Assembly (NCBI RefSeq): GCF_018860425.1
Contig: NZ_JAHKPI010000025.1
Span: forward strand, 590,524 to 654,523
From: Marinobacter sp. F3R08
GTDB taxonomy: Bacteria; Pseudomonadota; Gammaproteobacteria; Pseudomonadales; Oleiphilaceae
Reading direction: 5' to 3'
Length of the DNA: 64,000 bases
This document shows positions 26,695-35,864 of the stretch, one piece after another. The position numbers were made by a program, and so were the translations under genes. The notes under the pieces were generated by a model, which was not told the origin of the DNA, searched no databases, and saw nothing but the letters and a program-made list of their open reading frames with translations. Positions within the stretch are counted from its first letter, which is position 1. Each line of letters begins with the position of its first letter.

Positions 26695-26713
26695 GTGCGT
26701 TGAGAATAAAATT

Positions 26714-26741
26714 GGCACAGATGAACGCTTTCATCTGTGCC
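26714..26741. repeat. Perfect 11-bp inverted repeat between two terminators
   Basis: GGCACAGATGA pairs perfectly with TCATCTGTGCC around a 6-nt loop (ACGCTT). It lies between the SlyD-like terminator and the ETF-QO terminator and has no T-tract of its own. It could stabilise a 3' end or bind a protein. No coding function is seen. Confidence 0.6.
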
Positions 26742-26750
26742 CAGGCCAAT

Positions 26751-26774
26751 AAAAAAGCGGCCCCGAGGGGCCGC
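26751..26774 (-). terminator. Terminator after ETF-QO gene
   Basis: On the minus strand GCGGCCCC pairs with GGGGCCGC around a very short loop, followed by six T. It begins 22 bp past the ETF-QO stop. Confidence 0.88.
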
Positions 26775-26795
26775 TCTGATTTCCGCAATCCGAAT

Positions 26796-28448
26796 TTACA
26801 TATTCGGATAGTTCGGGCCACCGCCGCCTTCCGGAGTTACCCAGTTGATGTTCTGGGCAGGGTCCTTGATATCGCAGGTCTTGCAGTGAACACAGTTCTG
26901 GGCATTGATCTGGAATCGCTGACCGCTGCCATCGTCTTTCTCAACAACCTCATAGACGCCGGCCGGGCAATACCGCTGCGCAGGCTCATCGAATCTGGGC
27001 AGGTTGTCACGGATTGGTAAATCCGGATCGGTCAGCTTCAGATGTACCGGCTGATCTTCCTCATGGTTGGTGTTGGAAATAAACACCGAGGACAGGCGAT
27101 CGAATGTCAGCGCATTATCCGGTTTCGGGTAGCTCACCTTTTTGCACTCGGACGCCGGCTTCAGGGTGGCGTAGTCCGGAGTGGTGTCGCGGAAGGTGAT
27201 TGGCAGGCTGCCACGCAGGATGTTCTGCTCTACGAAGGCAATCGCGCCGCCAACCACGTTGCCAAACTTGTGCATTGCTGGTCCGAAGTTACGCTCGGCA
27301 TAGAGTTCCTTGTACAGCCAGCTGTCTTCGAAACGCTGCTGGAAGCTGGTGATTTCCTCTCCGCTCTTGCCGCCCTTCAGTGCCTCGAACACGGCTTCGG
27401 CGCCCAACAAGCCAGATTTCATGGCGGTATGAGAGCCCTTGATTTTGGAGCTGTTCAGAGTGCCGGCATCGCAACCCAGCAACAGACCACCCGGGAAGCT
27501 CATCTTCGGCAGGGCGTTGTAGCCACCCTTTGCAATGGCCCGTGCGCCGTAGGAAACACGCTTGCCACCTTCAAGATACTTTTTGATTTCCGGATGCAGC
27601 TTCAGTCGCTGGAACTCTTCAAACGGACTCAGATGCGGGTTGCTGTAGGACAGATCGGTGATCAGACCAACATAGACCTGGCCATTTTCCAGGTGATACA
27701 GGAACGAGCCGCCGGTGGAGCCGGTTTCGTTCAGGGGCCAGCCCGTGGTGTGCACCACCAGGCCCGGCTCATGTTTTGCGGGATCGATATCCCAGAGTTC
27801 TTTAATGCCGATACCGTAGTGCTGGGGATCCTTGCCTTCATCCAGCTTGAAGTCGTTGATCAGACGCTTCCCAAGGTGGCCGCGACAGCCTTCGGTAAAC
27901 AAGGTGTACTTGGCACGCAATTCCATGCCCGGCATGTAGCCATCTTTTTCAGAACCGTCCCGGGCAACACCCATATCACCAGTGATGATGCCCTTTACCT
28001 GACCATCTTCAACAATGGTTTCAGCTGCTGCAAACCCCGGATAAACCTCAACGCCAAGTCCTTCAGCTTGCTCGGCAAGCCAGCGGCACAGGTTGCCAAG
28101 GCTGATAATATAGTTGCCATGGTTGTGCATGTTCCTGGGCACAAATGCATTGGGGATCTTGGTGGCGCTTTCCTGATTCTTCAACAGGAAAATATCATCA
28201 CGGGTCACCGGCGTGTTCAAAGGCGCACCCTTTTCTTTCCAGTCAGGGAAGAGCTCGTTGAGGGCAGTGGGCTCGAATACGGTACCGGCCAGAATGTGGG
28301 CGCCGATCTCAGAACCTTTTTCCACCACGCACACGGTGAGTTCCTCGCCTGCTTCCTGTGCCAGTTGCATGACACGGCAAGCTGCCGACAGGCCTGCCGG
28401 GCCGCCGCCGACGATCAGAACATCAAATTCCATCGATTCGCGTTCCAC
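26796..28448 (-). CDS. Electron transfer flavoprotein-ubiquinone oxidoreductase
   Basis: A 550-residue ETF-QO. It passes electrons from reduced ETF to ubiquinone at the inner membrane during fatty-acid and amino-acid oxidation. It has the FAD motif DVLIVGGGPAGLSAACR, a quinone/membrane-binding middle, and a C-terminal 4Fe-4S domain with QNCVHCKTCDIKDP. The GTG at 28448 has GAGGAG six bases upstream and gives the VEREsMEFDV start seen in relatives; an ATG at 28466 would overlap the ribosome site. It is divergent from etfBA, with a PsrA-type palindrome between them. Confidence 0.96.
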   Translation of the reverse strand: MERESMEFDVLIVGGGPAGLSAACRVMQLAQEAGEELTVCVVEKGSEIGAHILAGTVFEPTALNELFPDWKEKGAPLNTPVTRDDIFLLKNQESATKIPNAFVPRNMHNHGNYIISLGNLCRWLAEQAEGLGVEVYPGFAAAETIVEDGQVKGIITGDMGVARDGSEKDGYMPGMELRAKYTLFTEGCRGHLGKRLINDFKLDEGKDPQHYGIGIKELWDIDPAKHEPGLVVHTTGWPLNETGSTGGSFLYHLENGQVYVGLITDLSYSNPHLSPFEEFQRLKLHPEIKKYLEGGKRVSYGARAIAKGGYNALPKMSFPGGLLLGCDAGTLNSSKIKGSHTAMKSGLLGAEAVFEALKGGKSGEEITSFQQRFEDSWLYKELYAERNFGPAMHKFGNVVGGAIAFVEQNILRGSLPITFRDTTPDYATLKPASECKKVSYPKPDNALTFDRLSSVFISNTNHEEDQPVHLKLTDPDLPIRDNLPRFDEPAQRYCPAGVYEVVEKDDGSGQRFQINAQNCVHCKTCDIKDPAQNINWVTPEGGGGPNYPNM

Positions 28449-28598
28449 GTTGGTCTCCTCAAACATCTTTAATGAATATTATGTGCCCGCGGGCAGAGTT
28501 TTTCTGGTCGCCATCATACCGGTAAAAATGCCTATGGACGACTGCTGAAAGCTTATAAAGCTGACTCGAATGCAAGTAAGGATAACGCATCTCAAGAA

Positions 28599-28618
28599 TC
28601 AAACAAACGTTTGTTTGA
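28599..28618. promoter_or_regulatory. Perfect 20-bp palindrome, PsrA-type operator
   Basis: TCAAACAAAC and GTTTGTTTGA form a perfect palindrome in the 415-bp gap between the ETF-QO and etfB genes. It contains the AAAC..GTTT core of the PsrA site reported in Pseudomonas (C/GAAAC, 2-4 bases, GTTTG/C). PsrA is a TetR repressor released by long-chain fatty acids, and etf genes are among its known targets. The palindrome overlaps a possible -35 element (TTGAAA at 28615-28620) for etfB. The rest of the gap holds promoters and no gene I can support. Confidence 0.75.
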
Positions 28619-28863
28619 AATTTGCTCTATCCTTTGGCATTGTATGGGCACACTGAAAAACGTGTGTTTTGAGTCGAAATCTAGTATCGTCTCACTGTCA
28701 TTCCCAGTCAATACCGGGAAACTGGCTGAAAGGTCAGTTCTGACGCGACGTTTGAGTCTGTTGATTCTGCCGGGTGTTGCCTCTATCTGTTGTGCGCACT
28801 GATTTTCGGCAGGCTTCGCGTGAGGACTGCAAGATAAACCCATCGTAGAAGAACGAGGAATCT

Positions 28864-29613
28864 ATGAAGGTTCTGGTCGCTGTAAAACGAGTAATCGACT
28901 ACAACGTAAAGGTGCGCGTCAAGCCGGATAACACCGGTGTTGACCTCGCTAACGTCAAGATGGCAATGAACCCGTTCTGCGAAATCGCGGTTGAAGAAGC
29001 CGTTCGCCTGAAGGAAAAGGGTGTTGCCAGTGAAATCGTGGTGGTATCCATCGGACCGAAAGCCTCCCAGGAGCAGATTCGTACTGCGCTGGCGCTGGGT
29101 GCGGATCGTGGTATCCACGTCGAAACAGACGAGGAGGTTCAGTCTCTCGAAGCGGCCAAGCTGCTCAAGGCTGTTGTTGAGAAAGAAGAGCCGAAGCTGG
29201 TTATTCTTGGCAAGCAGTCCATCGATTCCGACAACAACCAGACTGGCCAGATGCTGGCCGCGCTGAGCGGCATGGCTCAGGGCACTTTCGCTTCCGAAGT
29301 GGTTGTTGAAGGCGACAAGGTTAACGTGACCCGCGAGGTTGACGGTGGTCTGATGACCGTTTCCCTGACCCTCCCGGCGGTTGTTACCACCGACCTGCGT
29401 CTGAACGAACCGCGTTACGCTTCTCTGCCAAACATCATGAAGGCCAAGAAGAAGCCTCTGGACAACATGAGCCCGGCCGATCTGGGTGTCGACATCGCTC
29501 CACGCCTTTCCACTCTGAAGGTTGAAGCGCCTGCTTCCCGTCAGGCGGGTGTGAAAGTGGCCGACGTTGCCGAGCTGGTCGATAAACTGAAGAACGAAGC
29601 GAAGGTGATCTAA
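28864..29613 (+). CDS. etfB: Electron transfer flavoprotein beta subunit
   Basis: A 249-residue EtfB, starting [22 protein letters not shown] and carrying the AMP-binding region. The ETF signature appears as [20 protein letters not shown] with IMKAKKKPL after it. With EtfA it forms the heterodimeric electron carrier that accepts electrons from acyl-CoA dehydrogenases. A GAGGAATCT ribosome site precedes the ATG. etfA starts directly after its stop codon. Confidence 0.97.
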   Translation: MKVLVAVKRVIDYNVKVRVKPDNTGVDLANVKMAMNPFCEIAVEEAVRLKEKGVASEIVVVSIGPKASQEQIRTALALGADRGIHVETDEEVQSLEAAKLLKAVVEKEEPKLVILGKQSIDSDNNQTGQMLAALSGMAQGTFASEVVVEGDKVNVTREVDGGLMTVSLTLPAVVTTDLRLNEPRYASLPNIMKAKKKPLDNMSPADLGVDIAPRLSTLKVEAPASRQAGVKVADVAELVDKLKNEAKVI

Positions 29614-30555
29614 ATGAGCATCCTTGTAATTGCTGAACATGACAACAGCAGCCTGAAACAGGCCACCCTGAATGTTGTAGCGGCTGCCAAGGCCATCGGC
29701 GGAGACATCGACGTACTGGTTGCCGGTGAGAGCTGTGGCGCCGTTGCTGAAGCAGCCGCCAAGGCTGAAGGCGTGAACAAGGTACTGGTTGCCGATAACG
29801 CTGCTTATGGTCACTTTCTGGGTGAAAATCTGGGCGAACTGGTTGCCGAAGTAGGCAAGGGCTATAGCCACATCCTGGCCGCTGCCAGCACCACCGGTAA
29901 AGACTTCATGCCGCGCGTTGCTGCGCTTCTGGACGTTGCCCAGGTTTCCGACATCATGCGTGTTGAATCTGACGATACCTTTGTTCGTCCGATCTACGCA
30001 GGTAACGCTATCGCTACTGTTAAGTCCAGCGACAGCATCAAGGTCATCACCGTTCGCCCGACCGCTTTTGATCCGGTGGCTGCTGAAGGTGGCTCTGCTA
30101 CCGTTGAGCAGCTGGACGTGGTTAAGGATGCAGGCCTGTCTACCTTCGTGAGCGAAGAGCTGGCCAAGTCGGACCGTCCGGATCTCGGAAGCGCGGGTAT
30201 CGTGGTTTCCGGTGGCCGTGGCATGCAGAACGGCGACAACTTCAAGATGCTGGAGCAGGTTGCTGATCTGATGGGTGCCGCAGTGGGTGCTTCCCGTGCC
30301 GCTGTTGATGCGGGCTTCGTACCGAATGACATGCAGGTTGGTCAGACCGGTAAGATTGTTGCGCCACAACTGTACATCGCCGTTGGCATCTCCGGTGCCA
30401 TCCAGCACCTGGCCGGCATGTCTGATTCCAAAGTGATCGTTGCGATCAACAAGGATGAGGAAGCGCCGATCTTCCAGGTTGCCGATTACGGCCTGGTGGC
30501 GGATCTGTTTGAAGCAGTTCCGCAACTGGAAGAAGAGCTGAAGAAAGTTCTGTAA
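29614..30555 (+). CDS. etfA: Electron transfer flavoprotein alpha subunit
   Basis: A 313-residue EtfA. The FAD-binding C-terminal half carries [38 protein letters not shown] and [17 protein letters not shown], the hallmark ETF-alpha signature. It follows etfB with no gap and is followed by a strong terminator. Base composition matches EtfB and indicates high expression. Confidence 0.97.
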   Translation: MSILVIAEHDNSSLKQATLNVVAAAKAIGGDIDVLVAGESCGAVAEAAAKAEGVNKVLVADNAAYGHFLGENLGELVAEVGKGYSHILAAASTTGKDFMPRVAALLDVAQVSDIMRVESDDTFVRPIYAGNAIATVKSSDSIKVITVRPTAFDPVAAEGGSATVEQLDVVKDAGLSTFVSEELAKSDRPDLGSAGIVVSGGRGMQNGDNFKMLEQVADLMGAAVGASRAAVDAGFVPNDMQVGQTGKIVAPQLYIAVGISGAIQHLAGMSDSKVIVAINKDEEAPIFQVADYGLVADLFEAVPQLEEELKKVL

Positions 30556-30573
30556 CTTTCTGTCAGACTTGCA

Positions 30574-30600
30574 AAAAGGCACCTTCGGGTGCCTTTTCTT
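30574..30600 (+). terminator. Terminator after etfBA
   Basis: AAAAGGCACC pairs with GGTGCCTTTT around a TTCG tetraloop, followed by CTTTT. It lies 19 bp past the etfA stop. Confidence 0.92.
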
Positions 30601-30664
30601 TTGGGTGACATTAAAATACCTGCCATGATACCTGGCACTGACTGTTGAACCGGATACCCGAACC

Positions 30665-31504
30665 ATGAGCTCCATGCCCTTTGATGCTTTAGCCTGTCCA
30701 CTGGACGGCTGTCCGCTGACCCCGAGTGATAACACCTGGCGTTGCGAGAATGGCCACAGTTTTGATGTCGCGCGGCAGGGCTATATACATTTGTTGCCGG
30801 TGCAGAAGAAACGCTCTTTGGATCCGGGTGACAGCAAAGAGATGGTCGCTGCGCGGCAACGGTTTCTGGGTGCGGGCTTCTATGAAAAGATTGCCGACGC
30901 CGTGAGTGAGCAGGCGCTGCGATCTCTTCCGGGAGACGCGAGGGGCTCTGTGCTCGATGCCGGCTCCGGAGAAGGTTATTACCTTCGACATCTGACAGGC
31001 TCCGCCGGGGACAGAAATCTTGCCACGATTGGTGTCGATATCTCGAAATGGGCAGTTCTTGCAGCGGCAAAAAAGGACAAGCAAACCCGGTGGGTGGTGG
31101 GTAGTAACGCAAACCTGCCGGTTATGCCAGAGTCATTGGATCTGGTGCTGTGTCTCTTCGGGTTTCCGGTTTACAGCGAATTTTCAAGGGTGCTGAAGTC
31201 AGGTGGGCAGGTACTGCAAGTGGATGCCGGAGCAGACCATCTCCGGGAACTGCGTCAGATCATCTATCCTGAACTGAAACCGGCAGGAGACAACGGGGCC
31301 TCGGTACCCGAGGGTTTCCGGCAACTGAGCTCGACCGTGCTGCGTTTTCCAATGACTCTTCCGGACCGGAACAGTATCGCTGATCTTCTTGCGATGACTC
31401 CACATTTATACCGGGCGACGTCAGAAGGGCTTGCGAAGGCCGCGGAACTTGAGTCACTGGATCTGACTGTCGATCTGGTTTTCAAACGTCTGGAAAAGAC
31501 TTAA
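30665..31504 (+). CDS. rlmA: 23S rRNA (guanine-N1)-methyltransferase RlmA
   Basis: A 279-residue methyltransferase. The N-terminal zinc ribbon has ACPLDGC and WRCENGHSFD, followed by RQGYIHLLP, a diagnostic RlmA stretch. The SAM domain shows LDAGSGEGYYLRHL and a DISKWAVLAAAKK helix. RlmA methylates G745 (or G748 in Gram-positives) in helix 35 of 23S rRNA. The first cysteine pair is spaced CX4C, slightly wider than the usual CX2C. Confidence 0.92.
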   Translation: MSSMPFDALACPLDGCPLTPSDNTWRCENGHSFDVARQGYIHLLPVQKKRSLDPGDSKEMVAARQRFLGAGFYEKIADAVSEQALRSLPGDARGSVLDAGSGEGYYLRHLTGSAGDRNLATIGVDISKWAVLAAAKKDKQTRWVVGSNANLPVMPESLDLVLCLFGFPVYSEFSRVLKSGGQVLQVDAGADHLRELRQIIYPELKPAGDNGASVPEGFRQLSSTVLRFPMTLPDRNSIADLLAMTPHLYRATSEGLAKAAELESLDLTVDLVFKRLEKT

Positions 31505-31514
31505 CTCTACCTGT

Positions 31515-31991
31515 TTAGCGACTGTTGCCTGAATCCGAGGGCTTTTCGCGTGTGCGGGATGCGAGTCGTTTTTCGGCCTTTCCGATGATCAGGGTGTCCG
31601 CGAGAATGTGCAATGCCTTGTTGGTAGTGCGTACGGTTCGATAGATCTGCTGGCTGGTCTGGTCATGGGTCGTCCGGGCTTTGCGAGCGCTTTGCCGGAA
31701 CGCCTCATCCTTCGAGAACCGATCGATCAGCCCGAACGTGGTATTGGAAATTGCCTTGTGAAGCTTTTCTACGGCACTGGTGCCACCGGAGACGGAATCC
31801 TCCAATAACCTGGCGCGATTACGGACTTCCAGAAGCTCCATTCTACGCTTTTGAATGGCATTGTGTGCCGCTAAGCGATGGGAATTGACGATCAGTGTTT
31901 CACGGCGGCAGAGCAAAAGCTGCCAGTAGGCGAAGCAAAATCCGCTGAAGGCCAGAAGCAGCAGTAACGGTACGATTACAGTGGTGATCAT
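31515..31991 (-). CDS. Small membrane-anchored protein of unknown function
   Basis: A 158-residue protein with one N-terminal membrane helix (IVPLLLLLAFSGFCFAYWQLLL) and a basic, mostly helical cytoplasmic part ending in KRLASRTREKP. I do not recognise the family. The ATG at 31991 has a GGAGCAAAGC ribosome site. It lies 19 bp after another single-helix protein on the same strand, and the two form an operon convergent with rlmA. A scaffold or regulator role is possible but unsupported. Confidence 0.7.
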   Translation of the reverse strand: MITTVIVPLLLLLAFSGFCFAYWQLLLCRRETLIVNSHRLAAHNAIQKRRMELLEVRNRARLLEDSVSGGTSAVEKLHKAISNTTFGLIDRFSKDEAFRQSARKARTTHDQTSQQIYRTVRTTNKALHILADTLIIGKAEKRLASRTREKPSDSGNSR

Positions 31992-32010
31992 GGTGCTTTG
32001 CTCCTATCGG

Positions 32011-32340
32011 TTACCGATATTCGATCTGCATTTCCACATCAATACCGCGTTCGGTCATTTCTTCCTCCAGTTCCTTCATAACTTCCTGATACACCATTTT
32101 CCGCACCATCACCGGGAGCTTATCAGCAAGCAAACGGGCAGAGCGTGATTCCCGCTTTGCCAGGGTAATCGGATCCAGCACCCGCAGCGTAAGAAACAGC
32201 TCCGGCTCCTGCCCGGGGCAGGAGATGTCGTCGTTTTCCATCATTCGGGCGATCACTTTGCGCTGTTCAAGAACCTGCCAGCTAACAAAGCTGCCGAACA
32301 GGACAAGCGAGATGCTCACTACCATCAAGAATGTGATCAA
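32011..32340 (-). CDS. Small single-pass membrane protein of unknown function
   Basis: A 109-residue protein if translation begins at the TTG at 32340, which has GGAGG six bases upstream. A TTG at 32460 would give 149 residues but has no ribosome site and adds a low-complexity Ser-rich stretch. There is one membrane helix (FLMVVSISLVLFGSFVSW) and an acidic, helical C-terminal domain with KELEEEMTERGIDVEMQIEYR. No family is recognised. It is the first gene of a two-gene unit. Confidence 0.65.
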   Translation of the reverse strand: MITFLMVVSISLVLFGSFVSWQVLEQRKVIARMMENDDISCPGQEPELFLTLRVLDPITLAKRESRSARLLADKLPVMVRKMVYQEVMKELEEEMTERGIDVEMQIEYR

Positions 32341-32547
32341 TTTGAGCCTCCGGAAATCGTTTCGGGCATTGCCTTGAAGTGTGACTGACGACGAGGGAAA
32401 AACGATTGGCCGTGACGACGAATTCCCGGACGCGGTCAGGAAAATAGAACAGGCACTCAAAACGGTTAATATGAGTTGAAGTTGTGAAATGGGCTGCGCA
32501 GAATCAGAGAGTTAAGGCCGACTATTCATACTAACAGAGGATTGTTC

Positions 32548-32964
32548 ATGGTTTGGCTAAAGGCATTTGCCAGTGGTTTTTTCGCAACGCTTGTGTTCCA
32601 TCAGGGCCTGTTCGCGCTGTTCTGGCTCGGTGGTATTGTTCCTGTCGCGCCCTTTAACCTTTCTCCGGTGCCGCCACTTGGCGTTCCACAGGTTGTATCA
32701 CTGGCATTTTTTGGCGGGCTTTGGGGCGTTTTTCTGTGGCTGGTCCTTGGTCGGCTTGCCGGGGTGAAGTTCTGGTTGGGGCATGTCATTGTGGGGGCTG
32801 TAGGTCCCACCGCAGTTGCCATGTTGCTGGTATTCCCGCTGAAGGGGATCGATGTGTCTGCCCAGACCTGGGTCGGCGGACTGCTTCTCAACGGTTTCTG
32901 GGGCCTGGGTGTGGCTGCGTTTATGCGCCTGATGGGCGCCAAAGCGCCCGCTGCGCTTCGTTAA
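32548..32964 (+). CDS. Small integral membrane protein, hypothetical
   Basis: A 138-residue protein with four hydrophobic segments, mostly Gly, Leu, Phe and Val. It begins with MVWLKAFASGFFATLVFHQG. It resembles hypothetical membrane proteins found in many proteobacteria, but I cannot name a function. The ATG at 32548 is seven bases after AGAGG, which decides it over the TTG at 32542. It is 45 bp upstream of the saccharopine-dehydrogenase-like gene and probably cotranscribed. Confidence 0.75.
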   Translation: MVWLKAFASGFFATLVFHQGLFALFWLGGIVPVAPFNLSPVPPLGVPQVVSLAFFGGLWGVFLWLVLGRLAGVKFWLGHVIVGAVGPTAVAMLLVFPLKGIDVSAQTWVGGLLLNGFWGLGVAAFMRLMGAKAPAALR

Positions 32965-33009
32965 ACGCTCAGGCGATACTCAATCAATACTGTGGACTAA
33001 GGAAGAGTA

Positions 33010-34251
33010 ATGACCAAATCCCAAGAAACAACCTATGATTTGGTGGTATTCGGTGCCACCAGTTTTGTCGGCCAGATTCTGAGCCGTTATCTGCTCGATT
33101 CTTATGGAACTGGTCAATCGGTGAAGTGGGCGATTGCCGGCCGGTCCGAGAGCAAGCTCAACACTCTGAAAGGCGAGCTTGGTGAGAAGGCCAAAGATCT
33201 GCCCGTGATACTGGCTGACGCGTCTGATGCGGCAGCCTTGAATGCCATGTGCGAGCAAACCCGGGTGATCATTTCCACCGTTGGCCCTTATGCGCTGTAT
33301 GGAGAGCCGTTAGTGCAGGCCTGTGTCCGCAATGGCACGGATTATTGCGATCTTACCGGCGAGGTGCAATGGATCCGCAAGATGGTGGAACGTTACGAGG
33401 AGGAGGCGAAATCCTCTGGTGCGCGCATTGTTCACTGTTGCGGTTTCGATTCAATTCCGTCGGATATGGGGGTCTGGTTCCTGCAGAATGAGGCAGAAGC
33501 AACCTTCGGTAAGCCCTGTCAGGATGTTCGCATGCGGGTGAAAGTGGCCAAGGGAGAGTTTTCTGGTGGCACCGTCGCTTCCATGATGAACATCGCGAAG
33601 GAGGCCGCGGCTGATCCCAAGCTACGAAAAGAACTGGCTAATCCTTTCTCTATCTGCCCACCGGACCATCGCTCACAGACCCGTCAGCCCAACCTGAAGG
33701 GTGCCGAGTTCGATAAAACCTTTAACGCCTGGCTGGCGCCTTTCGTGATGGGGGCGATCAATACGCGGGTGGTACATCGCTCTAACGCTATGCAGAACGC
33801 ACGGTACGGCAAGGAATTCACTTACGACGAAGCAATGATGACCGGCCGTGGAACCAAGGGTCGGTTGGCGGCGTACGCCATCACCGGCGGCCTGGCAGCG
33901 TTCTTTACTGCCTCGGCCATTAAGCCAACCCGTTGGCTGGTTGGGAAATTTGTGCCCCAGCCTGGTGAGGGGCCCAGCCCTGAAGCGCAAAAGGCCGGGT
34001 TTTATGATCTGCGTTTTGTGGGTCGTACAGAAGATGGCAAAACCATCATCACCAAGGTGACCGGCGATCAGGATCCCGGCTACGGTTCCACCGGCAAGAT
34101 GCTTGGTGAGGCAGGCATGTGTCTGGCGTTCGATATTCCGGCGGGTCAGCCGGGCGGGTTCTGGACGCCATCGTCTTTGCTCGACGGCAAATTGATGGAG
34201 CGGCTGACCAGCAAGGCAGGCCTTACGTTCGAGGTTCTCGAAACCCGTTAA
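33010..34251 (+). CDS. Saccharopine dehydrogenase-like (trans-acting enoyl reductase type) protein
   Basis: A 413-residue NAD(P)-binding protein. The Rossmann part has LVVFGATSFVGQILSRYLL, IAGRSESKL and VISTVGPYALYGEPLVQACV; the next block is YCDLTGEVQWIRKM. A later stretch VHCCGFDSIPSDMG is typical of the family that includes mycobacterial trans-acting enoyl reductase and saccharopine dehydrogenase-like oxidoreductases. The C-terminal half contains a hydrophobic segment near residues 290-305. The substrate is unknown, and a lipid is likely. Its stop overlaps the convergent cydC stop (shared TTAA). Confidence 0.85.
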   Translation: MTKSQETTYDLVVFGATSFVGQILSRYLLDSYGTGQSVKWAIAGRSESKLNTLKGELGEKAKDLPVILADASDAAALNAMCEQTRVIISTVGPYALYGEPLVQACVRNGTDYCDLTGEVQWIRKMVERYEEEAKSSGARIVHCCGFDSIPSDMGVWFLQNEAEATFGKPCQDVRMRVKVAKGEFSGGTVASMMNIAKEAAADPKLRKELANPFSICPPDHRSQTRQPNLKGAEFDKTFNAWLAPFVMGAINTRVVHRSNAMQNARYGKEFTYDEAMMTGRGTKGRLAAYAITGGLAAFFTASAIKPTRWLVGKFVPQPGEGPSPEAQKAGFYDLRFVGRTEDGKTIITKVTGDQDPGYGSTGKMLGEAGMCLAFDIPAGQPGGFWTPSSLLDGKLMERLTSKAGLTFEVLETR

Positions 34252-35864
34252 CCAGTCAGATGAAGCACGCGGTCGGTGTCCGGAAGGGCATCGGACCCGT
34301 GAGCAAGGCTGATCACGGTTTTTCCTTCCAGTATCGACTGCATCCGCAGTGTAATCCGTGCACGGGTTTCGGCGTCCAGACCGGTAAAGGGTTCATCCAG
34401 AATGACCAGCGGAGCAGGGTTCAACAATACCCGTGCCAGAGCGACCCGACGCGCCTCGCCGCCGGATAGCCGGCTGCCCGCGTTGCCCAGCCAGGTATCC
34501 AGTTGGTCCGGTTCTGTGGCGAAGCGTTCGGCAAGTTCCATCTGTTCCAACATGCTCCAGAGCTCGGTATCTGACGCTTCTGGCGAGCCCAATAAAAGGT
34601 TTGCCCTCAGGGTATCTTCGAACAGCACGGTTTTCTGGGTGAGGTAGACGCAGTTCTGCCGTGTTCGCTGGCCCTGACACAGTGGCAGAAGACCGACAAG
34701 AGCATCTGCAAGAGAGGATTTGCCGGAACCGGATTGCCCCAGGATGCCAATACGTTCGCCAGAACGGACCGTAAGGTTAAACCGACTGAATAGTGGCGGA
34801 CAATCGGGGTGTTTTACGGTGATATTGTCCGCAATGAGGGCCGTCTGTGCGGGCAGTTCATTAGCCGCTGCTTGGGGATGGGGGGCATCCTCCCGGCAGT
34901 CGCGATTCAGCCGGCCTGAAGATGCGATGGTTGCACCGAGTTTACCAAATGCGTCCGGGAGCATGGCGTATACTTCCGCCAGACCGAGCAGGGCGATAGG
35001 CAGCAATACCAGCACGGGCCCGGATACAATGCCGGCCTGAAACAGAACAAAGCCCAACCAGAGGGAGAGAACAGCGGACAGATTCACCAGCAAATGCGAA
35101 CCAGCAAGGTGCCAGCCTATTCTGGAATCAGTCCTGGTTTGCGCAGCGGTAACCTGATGCGCTTGCCGAATGAGCCACGCAGCGTGCTTTCCCGTGCGTC
35201 CGGCCGCTGTGAGCTCCGGAAAGCCCTCAATGTGTTCAATAACAGCCGTGCGCAGTTCTTCTTGCCGGTCGCTTTGCCGGGCGGCCAGGCGCCAGGTTCT
35301 CAGGTACACACCCACTGTCGCGACAAGCAGGGCAACGACCAGAACCCCACCGGTCAGTAGTGCTGTGCGGAGATCAAACAGGACAGAAGCCACCAGGGCG
35401 ACCAAGACAGTGACCAGGGCAGCCAGGGCCGTGGGCGCGATCAAACGAAGATACAGTGTGTCCAGGGCGTCGACATCGTTGGTAAGCCTGGATAGCCACT
35501 GAGCACCACTCAACTTTCCACGACGGGCGCGACTCGCCGAAGACAGGCGCCGGAACAGGGCGACACGGATATCCGTGAGCAGGCGCAGGACGGTATCGTG
35601 ATTGTAGACACGCTCCAGATAACGGAACACGGTTCGGGACACCGCGAAAAACCGGATAGCACCACCTGGTACGTACAGGTTGATCGTCGCTGCAACACCT
35701 GCCGCAAGCAGCAGCCCGACCAGTGCCGTTTCCGTGATGAACCAGCCGGAAACCGCGAGCAGGGCGATTCCGGAAAGCAGGGTGGCCAAAATCAGAAGGC
35801 CACCGATGACCAGTCGACCGGGGCGCTTGAAGATCAGGTCCAGCCAGGGTTTCAGATTACGCAT
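34248..35864 (-). CDS. cydC: Thiol reductant ABC exporter subunit CydC
   Basis: A 538-residue half-transporter. Six membrane helices in about residues 15-300 precede an ATPase with Walker A GQSGSGKSSLADAL, signature LSGGEARRVALARV, and Walker B VILDEPFTGLD. CydDC exports cysteine and glutathione (and interacts with heme) and is required for assembly of bd oxidase. It is the last gene of cydABDC and overlaps cydD by 8 bp. Convergent with the saccharopine-dehydrogenase-like gene. Confidence 0.95.
   Translation of the reverse strand: MRNLKPWLDLIFKRPGRLVIGGLLILATLLSGIALLAVSGWFITETALVGLLLAAGVAATINLYVPGGAIRFFAVSRTVFRYLERVYNHDTVLRLLTDIRVALFRRLSSASRARRGKLSGAQWLSRLTNDVDALDTLYLRLIAPTALAALVTVLVALVASVLFDLRTALLTGGVLVVALLVATVGVYLRTWRLAARQSDRQEELRTAVIEHIEGFPELTAAGRTGKHAAWLIRQAHQVTAAQTRTDSRIGWHLAGSHLLVNLSAVLSLWLGFVLFQAGIVSGPVLVLLPIALLGLAEVYAMLPDAFGKLGATIASSGRLNRDCREDAPHPQAAANELPAQTALIADNITVKHPDCPPLFSRFNLTVRSGERIGILGQSGSGKSSLADALVGLLPLCQGQRTRQNCVYLTQKTVLFEDTLRANLLLGSPEASDTELWSMLEQMELAERFATEPDQLDTWLGNAGSRLSGGEARRVALARVLLNPAPLVILDEPFTGLDAETRARITLRMQSILEGKTVISLAHGSDALPDTDRVLHLTG

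Noticed and set aside
27042..28472. A 476-residue open frame antisense to ETF-QO.
   Set aside because: ETF-QO is unmistakable on the other strand, and the frame has no ribosome site or motif.
28783..30735. A 650-residue open frame antisense to etfB and etfA.
   Set aside because: It covers two clear conserved genes in the opposite direction and has no recognisable domain. Long antisense frames are expected in highly expressed, GC-biased genes.
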